From assembly GCF_018070045.1 (NCBI RefSeq), contig NZ_JAGPYK010000006.1:248001-312000 (forward strand): a DNA stretch of 64,000 nt. The letters are read 5' to 3'. Positions 29,743 to 39,001 of the stretch are shown piece after piece. The position numbers and the translations under genes were made by a program. The notes under the pieces are model-generated. The model searched no databases. It was not told where the DNA came from and worked only from the letters and a program-made list of their open reading frames with translations. Positions within the stretch are counted from its first letter, which is position 1; each line of letters starts with the position of its first letter. Source of the DNA: Micromonospora sp. U21 (GTDB taxonomy: Bacteria > Actinomycetota > Actinomycetes > Mycobacteriales > Micromonosporaceae).

Positions 29743-30888
29743 ATGATGGGCGGGGACAGCGCGACGCCACAGCCGAAGCGGGGGCAGGCCGGCTGGCAGG
29801 ATCCCGGGCCGCGCGACGTGGTCCGGGACCGGCAGAACCCGGATCTGCTGACGCCACCGACCACGGACGCCGGCACGCTGCCCAACCTGCGGTTCACCTT
29901 CTCCGACGCGCACACCCGCGTCCAGGGTGGCGGCTGGACCCGCGAGGTCACGGTCCGGGAGCTGCCGATCGCCACCGAACTCTGCGGTGTGGACATGGCG
30001 CTGGAACCGGGCGGATACCGGGAGATGCACTGGCACAAGCAGTCCGAGTGGGCGTACGTGGCACACGGCGGCGCCCGGATCAGCGCGGTCGACCAGGAGG
30101 GCCGCAACTTCCTCGACGATGTGCGCGCCGGTGACCTGTGGTTCTTCCCGCAGGGGGTGCCGCACCACATCCAGGCCCTCGACGAGGGAGTGGAGTTCCT
30201 GCCGGTCTTCGACGACGGGGCGTTCACGGAGAACGCCACGTTCCTGATCAGCGACTACTTCGCGCACACCCCGAAGGACGTGCTGGCGAAGAACTTCGGC
30301 TGGCGGCCCGAGCAGCTCGACTCGATCCCGGAGCGGGAGAAGTGCATCTTCGCCGGGGAGGTGCCGCCGCCGCTGGACCGGGACCGGGTGGTGAGCCCCA
30401 CCGGGGACGTGCCGCGCGCGCTGAGCCATCGGCTGCTCGCGCAGGAACCGCAGCGCTTCCCGGGCGGCCAGGTGCGCATCGCCGACGTGACCCAGTTCGC
30501 CGCGTCCACCACCATCTGCGCCGCGCTGGTGGAGGTCGACCCGGGCGGGATGCGCGAGCTGCACTGGCATCCCACCGACGACGAGTGGCAGTACTACCTC
30601 TCCGGCCACGGCCGGATGGGTGTGTTCGCTAGCCAGGGTGTGGCCGGCACCTTCGACATGCGCGCCGGCGACGTCGGGTACGTGCCGTTCGCCTACGGCC
30701 ACTACATCGAGAACCTTGGCAACGAGCCGTTGGTCTTCCTGGAGGTGTTCCGCAAGCCCCGGTTCGAGTCCGTCTCGCTGACCCAGTGGATGGCGAACAC
30801 CCCGGCCCAGGTCGGCGCGGACACCCTCAACCTGCCCCGGGAGCTGATCGAGGCCCTGCCCCGCGACCAACGCCCCGTGATCCGCTGA
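29743..30888 (+). CDS. oxdC: Bicupin oxalate decarboxylase-like enzyme
   Basis: A 381-residue two-cupin protein. Each cupin carries the Mn-binding set: GGYREMHWHKQSEWAYV in the first and GGMRELHWHPTDDEWQYYL in the second, with a later histidine in each. Between them FTENATFLISDYFAHTPKDV corresponds to the SENST lid of Bacillus OxdC, whose Glu makes the enzyme a decarboxylase rather than an oxidase; the Glu is present. It should convert oxalate to formate and CO2. No signal peptide is seen. The ATG at 29743 follows ACGGAGGGAG. Confidence 0.88.
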   Translation: MMGGDSATPQPKRGQAGWQDPGPRDVVRDRQNPDLLTPPTTDAGTLPNLRFTFSDAHTRVQGGGWTREVTVRELPIATELCGVDMALEPGGYREMHWHKQSEWAYVAHGGARISAVDQEGRNFLDDVRAGDLWFFPQGVPHHIQALDEGVEFLPVFDDGAFTENATFLISDYFAHTPKDVLAKNFGWRPEQLDSIPEREKCIFAGEVPPPLDRDRVVSPTGDVPRALSHRLLAQEPQRFPGGQVRIADVTQFAASTTICAALVEVDPGGMRELHWHPTDDEWQYYLSGHGRMGVFASQGVAGTFDMRAGDVGYVPFAYGHYIENLGNEPLVFLEVFRKPRFESVSLTQWMANTPAQVGADTLNLPRELIEALPRDQRPVIR

Positions 30889-30925
30889 CCCGGGTCCACG
30901 TCCGCCGGCTTCGGTGCGCGTGGGG

Positions 30926-32011
30926 TCAGGGGAGCAGGGCGGCGGCGTGGCGGCCCGCCGCCGCAGCAGCGAGGAAGTAGGCGTGGTCGGCGTCCAGGCC
31001 GCGCCCCATGGTGGACAGTGGCACGACGCTGGCCCGCAGCGCCGCATCGAGGCCGGCGGTGGGCACCCGGACGATTCGGTGCCGGGCCGTCAGCGGGGCC
31101 AGCGCCGCGTCCACCTCGGCAGCCAGCGCCGGGTCCAGGTCGTCGGGCACCACCAGCTCCGCCGGGGCGAGCGCCACCCGCCCGTACGCGGTGAGGCTGT
31201 GGTGCGACACGCCCCGGTGTCGGGGGCGAGGATCGGCGGCGGAGATCCGCAGCGACCCGACCGGTCGCCCGCCCAGTGTGGCGATCGCGTTGACCGCCTC
31301 GCCGACGGCCACCCCGGAGAAGCCCCACCGGGTGCCGGTGCCGAGGTTGCCGGGGCCCTGGGCGACCACGGCCACGTCGGCGCGCAGCACGTACCGGGCG
31401 GCGAGCAGGCCGCCGTGCAGGGTGGTGGCCTCCAGGTCGCCGCCGAACGCCTGCCCGACGGTGATCGTGCCGGCCAGCTCGGCGCGCAGTCCGGCGAGGG
31501 TGCGGGAGAACCAGGCCGGCAACGCCCCGCCGTCGGTGAGCAGGTACGCCACCCGGGCGTGCGGGGCGTCGGCTCGGATGCCGGCCAGGATGGCCGGCAG
31601 GGCCGAGTGCAGGTCGGCGGTGACGACCGGCAGCCCGCCCAGGTCGTCGGCGTCGGCCAGCACGTCCCGGTGCGGTGACGCCTCCTCGTCGACGCCGAGC
31701 AGGATCGGTTGCAGTGGGGTGTAGCGGGCTTTGACGAGGTGCCCCGCGTCGCGGGTGTCGCCGACGTCCGGCGGGTCCGGCGGTAGCCGGTCCGGCAGTG
31801 CCACCACCAGGGCGTACCCGCCGGTGCCCAGCCCCATCAGCAGCGCCCCGGCGTTGAGCAGCACCCGGTCGCCAGGCTCGGGCGTGCCCACCAGCTCCGG
31901 GTAGGCCAGCGCCCGCATGCGGGTGCCATCGGGCAGGTCGACGTCCAGCTCCACCGCCCCGGTCCACTGCCGTCGCAGCGCCGCCACCGTCCCCGCCCGC
32001 CATCGCACCAT
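30926..32011 (-). CDS. DUF3866 family protein
   Basis: A 361-residue soluble protein matching the actinobacterial DUF3866 type: MVRWRAGTVAAL at the start, a middle section with LLTDGGALPAWFSRTLAGL and VAQGPGNLGTGTRWGFSG, and a hydrophilic end. The family has no assigned biochemical function but commonly lies near pafA/pafB. The ATG at 32011 is used; a GTG at 32020 is possible. It is preceded by the frameshifted CDF gene on the same strand. Confidence 0.8.
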   Translation of the reverse strand: MVRWRAGTVAALRRQWTGAVELDVDLPDGTRMRALAYPELVGTPEPGDRVLLNAGALLMGLGTGGYALVVALPDRLPPDPPDVGDTRDAGHLVKARYTPLQPILLGVDEEASPHRDVLADADDLGGLPVVTADLHSALPAILAGIRADAPHARVAYLLTDGGALPAWFSRTLAGLRAELAGTITVGQAFGGDLEATTLHGGLLAARYVLRADVAVVAQGPGNLGTGTRWGFSGVAVGEAVNAIATLGGRPVGSLRISAADPRPRHRGVSHHSLTAYGRVALAPAELVVPDDLDPALAAEVDAALAPLTARHRIVRVPTAGLDAALRASVVPLSTMGRGLDADHAYFLAAAAAGRHAAALLP

Positions 32012-32070
32012 GACGGGCACGCTAGCCGCGGGGGCCCGGTGCCCCGCGCCCGGGTGGTCCGGCGCGTGGT

Positions 32071-33068
32071 TCAGGTCGGGTCGGGTTCGCCGCCGGCGTC
32101 CGGGCTCGGACCGGCCTGGGTGTTGCGGGCCTGGCCGAGGGCGCCGGGCAGCGATCGGGTGGGGTCGAGGAAGACGTAGCGGATCTCCGGGAACCGCGCG
32201 GTGAGTCGACGTTCGGCCTCGTCGGCGGTGGCCTCGATGGCCGCGCCGGTGGCCTCGTCGCGGAAGTCGATCTTCGCGCGACCAGGATGTCGTCCGGGCC
32301 GAGCTGCATGGTCAGCAGGGTGTCGATGCGTTCCACCTCCGGCAGTTCGGCCAGCTCCTGCTCGATCTCGCGGCCCAGCCGCGCCGGGACGGCCCGGCCG
32401 ACCAGCAGCGAGAGGTTGTTGCTGGCCAGGATCCCGGCGACGGTCAGCAGCAGCAGCCCGATGAGGATCGACGCGACGCCGTCCCACACCTCGTCGCCGG
32501 TGGCCTGGGACAGGCCGACCCCGAGCCCGGCCAGCAGCAGGCCGATCAGGGCGGCGCTGTCCTCCAGGAAGACCGCCTTGACGGTGGTGTCGGCGGTCAG
32601 CCGCAGGAAACGTCGGGGAGTGGTCCGCCACCGTCGGGATTCGCGGCGGACCTGCCGGACGGCCCGGCTCAGCGAGATCGACTCGATGACGAAGGACACG
32701 CCCAGCACGATGTACGAGATCAGGTAGTCGCCGCTGTGCTGGTGCACCAGGATGGTGGTCACGCCGTGGGTGACGGCGAAACCGGCGCCGGCGACGAAGG
32801 TGAACATGGCGGCGAAGAACGCCCAGACGTAGCTCTCCTTGCCGTACCCGAAGGGGTGCCGGCTGTCCGCAGGCCGGGCGCCGCGGCGCAGCGCCTGGTA
32901 GAGCAGCACCTCGGTGGTGGTGTCGGCGACCGAGTGCGCCGCCTCGGAGAGCATCGCCGCCGAGCCGGAGATCAGCCCGGCGATCAGCTTGGCCACCGCG
33001 ATGGCGAGGTTGGCGGCGCCGGCGACGACCACGGTGCCGACGCTCTCGGTCTTGATCGCTTGCGGCAT
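32071..33068 (-). pseudogene. Cation diffusion facilitator (CDF) transporter with a -1 frameshift
   Basis: The first frame gives a CDF protein: ANLAIAVAKLIAGLISGSAAMLSEAAHSVADT holds the HSxAD metal site region, then PFGYGKESYVW and further membrane segments. After DDILVA the frame is lost; the cytoplasmic tail continues one frame over as AKIDFRDEATGAAIEATADE and ends PDAGGEPDPT at 32071. The expected GTCGCGGCGAAG reads GTCGCGCGAAG near 32277-32283, one G short. Restoring it gives 332 residues, a normal length. Without it the protein has a nonsense tail. A sequencing error is as likely as a real mutation. Confidence 0.85.
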
Positions 33069-33195
33069 GAGGGCCACCATATGACCGGTCGAGGCACCGC
33101 GCTCGGCTGTGGCTCCCGACCCACCGATCCGAACAGATGTGCGGCACGCCAGCGTGGGTGCACGTCTCGGGCGCGTCGGCTGCTAGCGTCTACCC

Positions 33196-34194
33196 GTGTC
33201 GCGGACCCGCACCGAACGCCTGGTCAACCTGGTGATCTGCCTGCTGTCCACGCGACGGTTCCTGACCGCCGCGCAGATCGCCGCGACCGTGCCCGGTTAC
33301 GAGCACGATCCGGACGACGCGCGTGACCACGAGGCGTTCCAGCGCAAGTTCGAGCGGGACAAGGCCGAGCTGCGCGAGCTGGGCGTGCCGCTGGAGACCG
33401 GGACGGCCAGCGTCTTCGACGCCGAGCCCGGTTACCGGATCGCCCACCGCGAGTACGCGTTGCCCGACATCCCTCTCGAACCGGACGAGGCCGCCGCCGT
33501 GGGCATCGCCGCGCGGCTGTGGCAGCACGCCGGTCTCGCCGCCGCCGCCTCGTCGGGGCTGGCCAAGCTGCGTGCCGCCGGGGTGGACGTGGATCCGCAG
33601 GCCACCCTGGGCCTGGAGCCGATGGTCACCGTCGACCCGGCGTTCGCGCCGCTGACCGCCGCTGCCCGCGACCGCCGCGAGGTCGGGTTCGACTACCGGG
33701 TGCCCGACCGGGACGCGCCCAGCCGCCGGCGACTGCAGCCGTGGGGCGTGGTCTGCTGGCGTGGCCGGTGGTATGTGGTCGGCCACGACCTGGACCGCGC
33801 GGCGACGCGCTGCTTCCGGCTGTCCCGGGTGGTCGGCGCGGTCCGGGTGACCGGCGCGTCCGGCGGTTACCAGCCGCCGGCCGGCGTCGACCTGATCAGC
33901 CACGTGGCCCGCTGGTCCGGCCCGGTGGAGCGCACCGGCCGGGCCACCGTGCTGGCCGCACCGGGCCGGGCCGCCGGGCTGCGCCGCTGGGCCGTCGAGG
34001 TGACCGCCGGGCCGGACGGCGACCGGCTGGTCCTGCCGTACGCCGACCCGGACGGGCTGGCCGGCCAACTCGTCCGCTACGGCCCGGACGTGCGGGTGCT
34101 CGACCCGCCGGAGGTCCGCGAGGCGGTCATCCAGCGGCTCAAGGAGATCGCCGCCCGGCACGACGAGATGGTCGTCACCGGCGGTGCCCGATGA
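33196..34194 (+). CDS. pafB: WYL-domain transcriptional activator PafB
   Basis: A 332-residue regulator with an N-terminal winged helix (LVNLVICLLSTRRFLTAAQI) and a WYL domain (LQPWGVVCWRGRWYVVGHDLDR) followed by a C-terminal WCX region. PafB and PafC together activate the RecA-independent DNA-damage response in mycobacteria. The GTG at 33196 is used. It overlaps pafC by 4 bases (ATGA). Confidence 0.92.
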   Translation: MSRTRTERLVNLVICLLSTRRFLTAAQIAATVPGYEHDPDDARDHEAFQRKFERDKAELRELGVPLETGTASVFDAEPGYRIAHREYALPDIPLEPDEAAAVGIAARLWQHAGLAAAASSGLAKLRAAGVDVDPQATLGLEPMVTVDPAFAPLTAAARDRREVGFDYRVPDRDAPSRRRLQPWGVVCWRGRWYVVGHDLDRAATRCFRLSRVVGAVRVTGASGGYQPPAGVDLISHVARWSGPVERTGRATVLAAPGRAAGLRRWAVEVTAGPDGDRLVLPYADPDGLAGQLVRYGPDVRVLDPPEVREAVIQRLKEIAARHDEMVVTGGAR

Positions 34195-35270
34195 CCCGGC
34201 CGGCCGCCCGGGGCGGCTCCCGGGCCTCCGCCGACCGTCTGGCCCGGCTGCTCAACCTGGTGCCCTACCTGCTGGCCCGGCCGGGCATCGAGATCGCCGA
34301 GGCGGCCGGTGACCTCGGGGTCACCGAGCGGCAGCTGCGTGAGGACCTGGAGCTGCTCTGGGTGTGCGGGCTGCCCGGTTACGGTCCCGGTGACCTGATC
34401 GACATGGCCTTCGACGGTGACCGGGTGACCATCACCTACGACGCCGGCATCGACCGCCCGCTGCGGCTCACCCCCGACGAGGCGCTGGCCCTCGTGGTGG
34501 CGCTGCGGATGCTCGCCGAGACGCCCGGGGTGGCCAACCGGGAGGCCGTCGAGCGGGCCCTCGCCAAGATCGAGGACGCCGCCGGTGATCTGGTGGGCGC
34601 TCCGGTTGCGGTGCGGCTGCCCGGGGACAACCGGCGGGTGGAGGCGCTGCGCGCCGCCGTGGAGGGCGGTCGGGCGCTGCGGATCACCTACTACACGGCC
34701 ACCCGGGACGAGACCACCGACCGCGTCATCGACCCGCTGCGGATGCTGATGGTGGGCGGCCTGGCGTACGTGGAGGCGTGGTGTCGCCGCGCGGAGGCGG
34801 TCCGACTGTTCCGCGCCGACCGGATCGACGCGATCACCGAGCTGGACGAGCCGGCCACCGTCCCGCCGCAGGCCGTCCCGCACGACCTGACCGAGGGCGT
34901 CTTCCGCCCCTCGCCCGACCTGCCGCTGATCACCCTGCGGGTCGGCCGGGGCGAGCGGTGGATCACCGAGTACTACCCGTGTGAGCGGGTGGAGGCCGGC
35001 GACGGCGACCAGTGGCTGGTCTCATTGCGGGTGACCGACCTGGGTTGGGCCCGCCGGTTCGTGCTCGGCCTCGGCCCGGACGTCACCGTGGTCGCCCCGG
35101 TCGAGCTGGCCGAGCAGGTCCGGGTGACGGCGGCTGCCGCGCTGGACGCGTACGCCGTGCCCGCGCCCACCGCCGCGCCGCGGCAGCCCGAGGCCGACCC
35201 GGCGACGCCCGCATCCGCGGCGCCCGGCGCGCCGTCGGGCGACCCGGCGGTGGCGGGCCGCACGCAGTAG
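34191..35270 (+). CDS. pafC: WYL-domain transcriptional activator PafC
   Basis: A 359-residue partner of PafB with the same order: winged helix (RLARLLNLVPYLLARPGIEI), WYL domain (DPLRMLMVGGLAYVEAWC, FRADRIDAI) and WCX domain (ERWITEYYPCE), plus a Pro/Ala-rich tail. The two form a heterodimer that responds to single-stranded DNA. The ATG at 34191 overlaps the pafB stop, so both are made in fixed ratio. Confidence 0.92.
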   Translation: MTRPAARGGSRASADRLARLLNLVPYLLARPGIEIAEAAGDLGVTERQLREDLELLWVCGLPGYGPGDLIDMAFDGDRVTITYDAGIDRPLRLTPDEALALVVALRMLAETPGVANREAVERALAKIEDAAGDLVGAPVAVRLPGDNRRVEALRAAVEGGRALRITYYTATRDETTDRVIDPLRMLMVGGLAYVEAWCRRAEAVRLFRADRIDAITELDEPATVPPQAVPHDLTEGVFRPSPDLPLITLRVGRGERWITEYYPCERVEAGDGDQWLVSLRVTDLGWARRFVLGLGPDVTVVAPVELAEQVRVTAAAALDAYAVPAPTAAPRQPEADPATPASAAPGAPSGDPAVAGRTQ

Positions 35271-35280
35271 GCTGACCGCC

Positions 35281-35526
35281 GTGCTGAAATGGATCGTGCT
35301 CGCGGTGGTGCTGCTCCCTCTCGTGGCGCTCGCGCTGGCCGTGCGTCCGGTGCTGACCCGACTGCCCCGGCTGCGCCACGCCGCGGTGGCGCTGCAACGA
35401 CGGGCCGCCGAGGCCGAGGCGCTGCGGGACACCGCCGAGGCGTTGCAGCTCCGCGCGGAGGGCGTTCAGCGCCAGCTCGACACCACCCAGCAGCGTCTCG
35501 CCGTGATCCGGGCCAGGCGCGGCTGA
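35281..35526 (+). CDS. Small membrane-anchored coiled-coil protein
   Basis: An 81-residue protein: an N-terminal membrane segment (WIVLAVVLLPLVALALAV) and a cytoplasmic helical tail rich in Ala, Glu and Arg (RRAAEAEALRDTAEALQLRA) that should form a coiled coil. It begins 10 bp after the pafC stop with a GTG, so it is likely in the pafBC operon. Comparable small proteins occur here in other actinobacteria. The function is unknown. Confidence 0.65.
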   Translation: MLKWIVLAVVLLPLVALALAVRPVLTRLPRLRHAAVALQRRAAEAEALRDTAEALQLRAEGVQRQLDTTQQRLAVIRARRG

Positions 35527-35584
35527 TCGATCCCCGGCGAGGCGCCGCCCCCGGTCGGGGCGGGCCGCTGCGGTGGCGACGGCT

Positions 35585-35610
35585 CCGCGATGGTTGACTG
35601 ATCATCGCGG
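35585..35610 (+). terminator. 8-bp stem hairpin between pafBC and tatAC
   Basis: CCGCGATG (35585-35592) and CATCGCGG (35603-35610) are perfect reverse complements with a 10-base loop, followed by TT. It probably ends the pafBC transcript, though an operator role cannot be excluded. Confidence 0.45.
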
Positions 35611-35730
35611 TTGGTCAAGACTTCACCGGCCGGGCCGCGACGACTGCCCCCGGCAGGTGGCAACCGGCCGATCCGCACGTACGATGGGCTGCGTACCGCC
35701 CCCGGACACACAGAGCGACTGGAGCTTCTC

Positions 35731-36024
35731 ATGGGTGCCCTCAAGCCGTGGCACATCGCGGTTCTCGTGGTTGTGCTGATCCTGCTCTTCGGTGCGAAGC
35801 GGCTTCCCGACGCGGCCCGCTCGCTGGGTCGTTCGCTGCGGATCATCAAGGCCGAGACCAAGAGCCTGCAGGACGACGACCGCGACCTCGCCGAGAAGGC
35901 CGACGCGCAGGCCGGCTACCAGCCGCTGCCGCCCCAGGTCGGGCAGCCGCAGCAGGCGCCGTACCACCAGGCGCCGCCGCAGCAGCCGGTCGCCGACCCG
36001 GTGCACCGCGTCCGCGACAACTGA
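35731..36024 (+). CDS. tatA: Twin-arginine translocase subunit TatA
   Basis: A 97-residue protein with one N-terminal membrane helix ([21 protein letters not shown]) ending in the FG hinge and the amphipathic helix [20 protein letters not shown], then a Pro/Gln-rich disordered tail. TatA oligomerises to form the pore for folded proteins exported by the Tat system. The ATG at 35731 is preceded by GGAG. A plausible -10 (TACGAT) is at 35680-35685. tatC follows 18 bp later; tatB is not here. Confidence 0.94.
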   Translation: MGALKPWHIAVLVVVLILLFGAKRLPDAARSLGRSLRIIKAETKSLQDDDRDLAEKADAQAGYQPLPPQVGQPQQAPYHQAPPQQPVADPVHRVRDN

Positions 36025-36042
36025 CCGAGAGGCCCGAGAACC

Positions 36043-36996
36043 GTGGCCTTCGCACTGCGTAAACGCGGCCCGCGCGCCTTCGAGCGCGCCGCCGACGGCT
36101 CGATGACGCTCATCGAGCACGTCCGCGAGTTGCGCGACCGCCTGTTCCGCGCCTCGCTGGCGATCGTGGTCGGTCTGATCGTTGGCTACTTCCTGGCGCA
36201 GCCGGCGTTCAACCTGCTCAAGGAGCCCTACTGCAGCCTGCCGGATGCCACTGACGCACTCGGCAACTGCCGGTCGTTCCTTCAGCTGTCGCCCGCGGAC
36301 GGGTTCATCCTGAAGTTGAAGCTGGCGCTGTGGATCGGCCTGATCGTCGGCGCACCGGTCTGGCTCTACCAGCTCTGGGCCTTCATCGCGCCGGGCCTGC
36401 ACCGTCACGAACGCAAGTGGGCGTACGTCTTCGTCGCGATCGCGGCCCCGCTGTTCGCCGGTGGTGCTGTCCTCGCGTACCTCGTCGTGGACAAGGGTCT
36501 CGCGTTCCTGCTGGAGGCGGGCGTGACCGGCCTCTCCACGCAGCTGGAGGTCACCCGCTACATCTCGTTCGTCACCAACATGATCCTGTTGTTCGGGGTG
36601 GCGTTCGAGTTCCCCCTCATCCTGTTGATGCTCAACTTCACCGGCGTGGCCAGCGCCCGGCGGCTGCTGAGCTGGTGGCGGGCGGTGATCTTCATATGCT
36701 TCGCCTTCGCCGCCATCGCCACACCGGATCCGGGTCCGTTCGGCATGACGTTGCTGGCGCTCTCCCTGTCGCTGCTGTACTTCGTGGCGGTCGGGATCGC
36801 GTTCCTCAACGACAAGCGGCGCGGGCGCGGCAAGGACGTCTACGCCGGTCTCGACGACGACGAGGTGTCGCCGTTGGAGCACGACCCGGAGCCGGTCGAG
36901 GCGGGGCAGCGGATCGACGTGGGGGCGCCGGTCGGCGTACCCGAGCCGGTCGCCCCACCCGCCCCGATCGAACGCCGCTACGACGACATGACCTGA
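36043..36996 (+). CDS. tatC: Sec-independent protein translocase TatC
   Basis: A 317-residue six-pass membrane protein. SMTLIEHVRELRDRLFRAS is the conserved N-terminal signal-binding region with the key glutamate, and FEFPLILLMLNFTG with ATPDPGPFGMTLLALSLSLL marks the later helices. TatC recognises the twin-arginine signal peptide. The last 60 residues are a cytoplasmic acidic/Pro-rich tail. It shares an operon with tatA and is followed by a terminator. Confidence 0.95.
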   Translation: MAFALRKRGPRAFERAADGSMTLIEHVRELRDRLFRASLAIVVGLIVGYFLAQPAFNLLKEPYCSLPDATDALGNCRSFLQLSPADGFILKLKLALWIGLIVGAPVWLYQLWAFIAPGLHRHERKWAYVFVAIAAPLFAGGAVLAYLVVDKGLAFLLEAGVTGLSTQLEVTRYISFVTNMILLFGVAFEFPLILLMLNFTGVASARRLLSWWRAVIFICFAFAAIATPDPGPFGMTLLALSLSLLYFVAVGIAFLNDKRRGRGKDVYAGLDDDEVSPLEHDPEPVEAGQRIDVGAPVGVPEPVAPPAPIERRYDDMT

Positions 36997-37019
36997 CGGC
37001 CCCGCGCCGTCCGGTCCGC

Positions 37020-37052
37020 CGACGCCGTCCCCGCTCGCCGGGGGCGGCGTCG
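37020..37052 (+). terminator. Hairpin terminator after tatC
   Basis: The bases from 37020 form a CGACGCCG...CGGCGTCG stem extended by CCCCG/CGGGG with one G-T wobble and a 4-5 base loop. It lies 23 bp past the tatC stop. Confidence 0.7.
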
Positions 37053-37173
37053 CCGCGTGTGCGGGCTCGCGATCGACGCAGTCGCCACCGCGGCGCATCA
37101 CCGTGACCGCCGGGGTCAGGACCGCCGGGAGGTCGTCCGCCCCGGGTGAACGACCGGCGTCCGACCGGTTACC

Positions 37174-38121
37174 GTGCTGCCCGTGACCGCAGACGATCAC
37201 CCGCCCAGCCCGCCCGGCCCGCTCGCCGGTGGCCCCGTCGCCGTGCTCGCCAACCCGACCGCCGGTCGGGGACGGCACCGTGCGCTGCTGCCCCGGCTGC
37301 TGGACGGCCTGGCCGCCGCGGGTCGGCCGGTCCAGCTGCTGTCGGCGACGAGTCCCGCCGAGGCGGAGGCGGCGTGCCGCGCCGCGGTCGCCGACGGCGC
37401 CGGCGCGCTGGTCGCGATGGGCGGGGACGGCACCGTGCACCGGGCGATGCAGGCCGCCGCCGGCACCGCCGTGCCGTTCGGGGCTGTGCCGGCGGGCACC
37501 GGCAACGACTTCGCCGTCGACACCGGCTTCCCGGCCGATCCGCTGGCGGCGGTGGCGGTGATCGCCGACGCGCTGGGGGCCGGCCGGACCCACCTGGTCG
37601 ACCTGGCCCGGATGACCGGCGCCGACGGCGGGGAGCGCTGGTACGGGGCGGTCCTCGCGGCCGGGTTCGACGCGATCGTCAACGAGCGGGCCAACCGGAT
37701 GCGCTGGCCGCGCGGCCCTCGCCGGTACGACCTGGCGATCCTCGTCGAGCTGGCCCGGTTGCGGCCCCGGCGGTACACGCTGCGGCTGGACGGGGTGCCG
37801 CACGAGCTGGACGCGGTGCTGGTGGCGGTGGGCAACTGCCCGAGCTACGGCGGTGGGATGCGGATCTGCCCGGACGCCGACCCGACCGACGGGCTGCTGG
37901 ACGTGGTGGTGGGTGGCCGGATCGACCGGCGCACCCTGATCCGCATCAAGCCCCGCATCTACCAGGGCACCCACGTCGGCCACCCCCTCGTGCGCAGCTA
38001 CCGGGCGCGGACGGTGGAGCTGAGCGCCGAGGGCATCACCACGTACGCCGACGGTGAGCGGTCGCTGGACCTGCCGGTGACGGTCAGCGTGGTTCCGGGC
38101 GCGCTGCGGCTGCTGCGCTGA
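37174..38121 (+). CDS. Diacylglycerol/lipid kinase (DagK catalytic domain)
   Basis: A 315-residue kinase. The nucleotide-binding set is VAVLANPTAGRGR, then VAMGGDGTVHRAMQ (the GGDGT loop) and FGAVPAGTGNDFA, all diagnostic of the DAGK/YegS/sphingosine kinase fold. It phosphorylates diacylglycerol or a related lipid. The start is GTG 37174 or 37183. Its 3' end overlaps the convergent EamA gene by 38 bp. Confidence 0.92.
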   Translation: MLPVTADDHPPSPPGPLAGGPVAVLANPTAGRGRHRALLPRLLDGLAAAGRPVQLLSATSPAEAEAACRAAVADGAGALVAMGGDGTVHRAMQAAAGTAVPFGAVPAGTGNDFAVDTGFPADPLAAVAVIADALGAGRTHLVDLARMTGADGGERWYGAVLAAGFDAIVNERANRMRWPRGPRRYDLAILVELARLRPRRYTLRLDGVPHELDAVLVAVGNCPSYGGGMRICPDADPTDGLLDVVVGGRIDRRTLIRIKPRIYQGTHVGHPLVRSYRARTVELSAEGITTYADGERSLDLPVTVSVVPGALRLLR

Positions 38122-38995
38122 CCCGCACCGCCCCGATGCTGGCGGCGATGACCAGCACGATGGCGGCACACTCCAGCAACGTCAGCGCCTGTCGCAGCAC
38201 CAGCCAACCGGCCAGCGTGGCGATGGCCGGGCCGAGGCTCATCAGCACCGCGAAGGTGGCGGTGGGCATCCGGCGCAGCGCCAGCAGCTCCAGGGTGTAC
38301 GGCAGCCCGGAGGCGAGCACCGCGAGGGCCGTGCCGAGCGCCAGCACGGCCGGGTCGAGCAGCACCGCACCGCCGTCGATGATGCCGAGGGGCAGGGTGA
38401 GCAGCGCGGCGAGGGTGAGCGCCAGGGCCAGCCCGTCCGCGCCCGGGAACCGGCCGCCGACCCGGGCGCTGAGCACGATGTACGCGGCCCACATGGCGCC
38501 CGCGCCGAACGCGAAGGCCACCCCCGCCGGGTTCAGTCGGTCGAAGCCGCCCTGTCCGAGCAGCGCCACCCCGGCCAGCGCCAGCCCCGCCCAGCACCAA
38601 CTGGCCCGCCGCCGGGCGGTGAACACCGACAGCGCCAGCGGGCCGAGCACCTCCAGGGTCACCGCCGGGCCCAGCGGGATCCGCTCGATGGCCTGGTAGA
38701 ACAGCGAGTTCATGCCGGCCAGCGCCAGCCCGAACGCGCCCGCCGCGGCCCAGGCCCCCCGGTCGTACCCGCGCAGTCGGGGCCGGCACACCATGAGCAG
38801 CAGCAGGGCCGAGATGGTCAGTCGCAGGGTCACCGCGCCGGCCACCCCGGTACGCGGGAAGAGCAACGCGGCCACGGCGGAGCCGAACTGCACCGACACG
38901 GCCCCACCGAGCACCAGCCCCACGGCGGCGACGCCACCCTGCCGGGCTGTTGGCGTGTCGGCCGGCGGTGGCGTGGGCAGCAGGATCTCGGTCAC
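38084..38995 (-). CDS. EamA/RhtA-type drug-metabolite exporter
   Basis: A 303-residue ten-helix protein with two EamA repeats. Motifs such as GLALAGMNSLFYQAIERIPL and LGPAVTLEVLGPLALS are typical of the RhtA-like branch, which exports homoserine, threonine or similar small metabolites. The GTG at 38995 is used (39001 is also possible). It converges with and overlaps the lipid kinase gene. Confidence 0.87.
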   Translation of the reverse strand: MTEILLPTPPPADTPTARQGGVAAVGLVLGGAVSVQFGSAVAALLFPRTGVAGAVTLRLTISALLLLMVCRPRLRGYDRGAWAAAGAFGLALAGMNSLFYQAIERIPLGPAVTLEVLGPLALSVFTARRRASWCWAGLALAGVALLGQGGFDRLNPAGVAFAFGAGAMWAAYIVLSARVGGRFPGADGLALALTLAALLTLPLGIIDGGAVLLDPAVLALGTALAVLASGLPYTLELLALRRMPTATFAVLMSLGPAIATLAGWLVLRQALTLLECAAIVLVIAASIGAVRVSAAAAARPEPR

Positions 38996-39001
38996 GGGCA
39001 C

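Noticed and set aside
27753..30239. An 828-codon open frame on the minus strand over pafA
   Set aside because: Composition is that of an antisense shadow; pafA on the plus strand is unambiguous.
35593..35602. Hairpin before tatA as a riboswitch
   Set aside because: The stem is only 8 bp with no conserved aptamer features; a simple terminator is enough to explain it.
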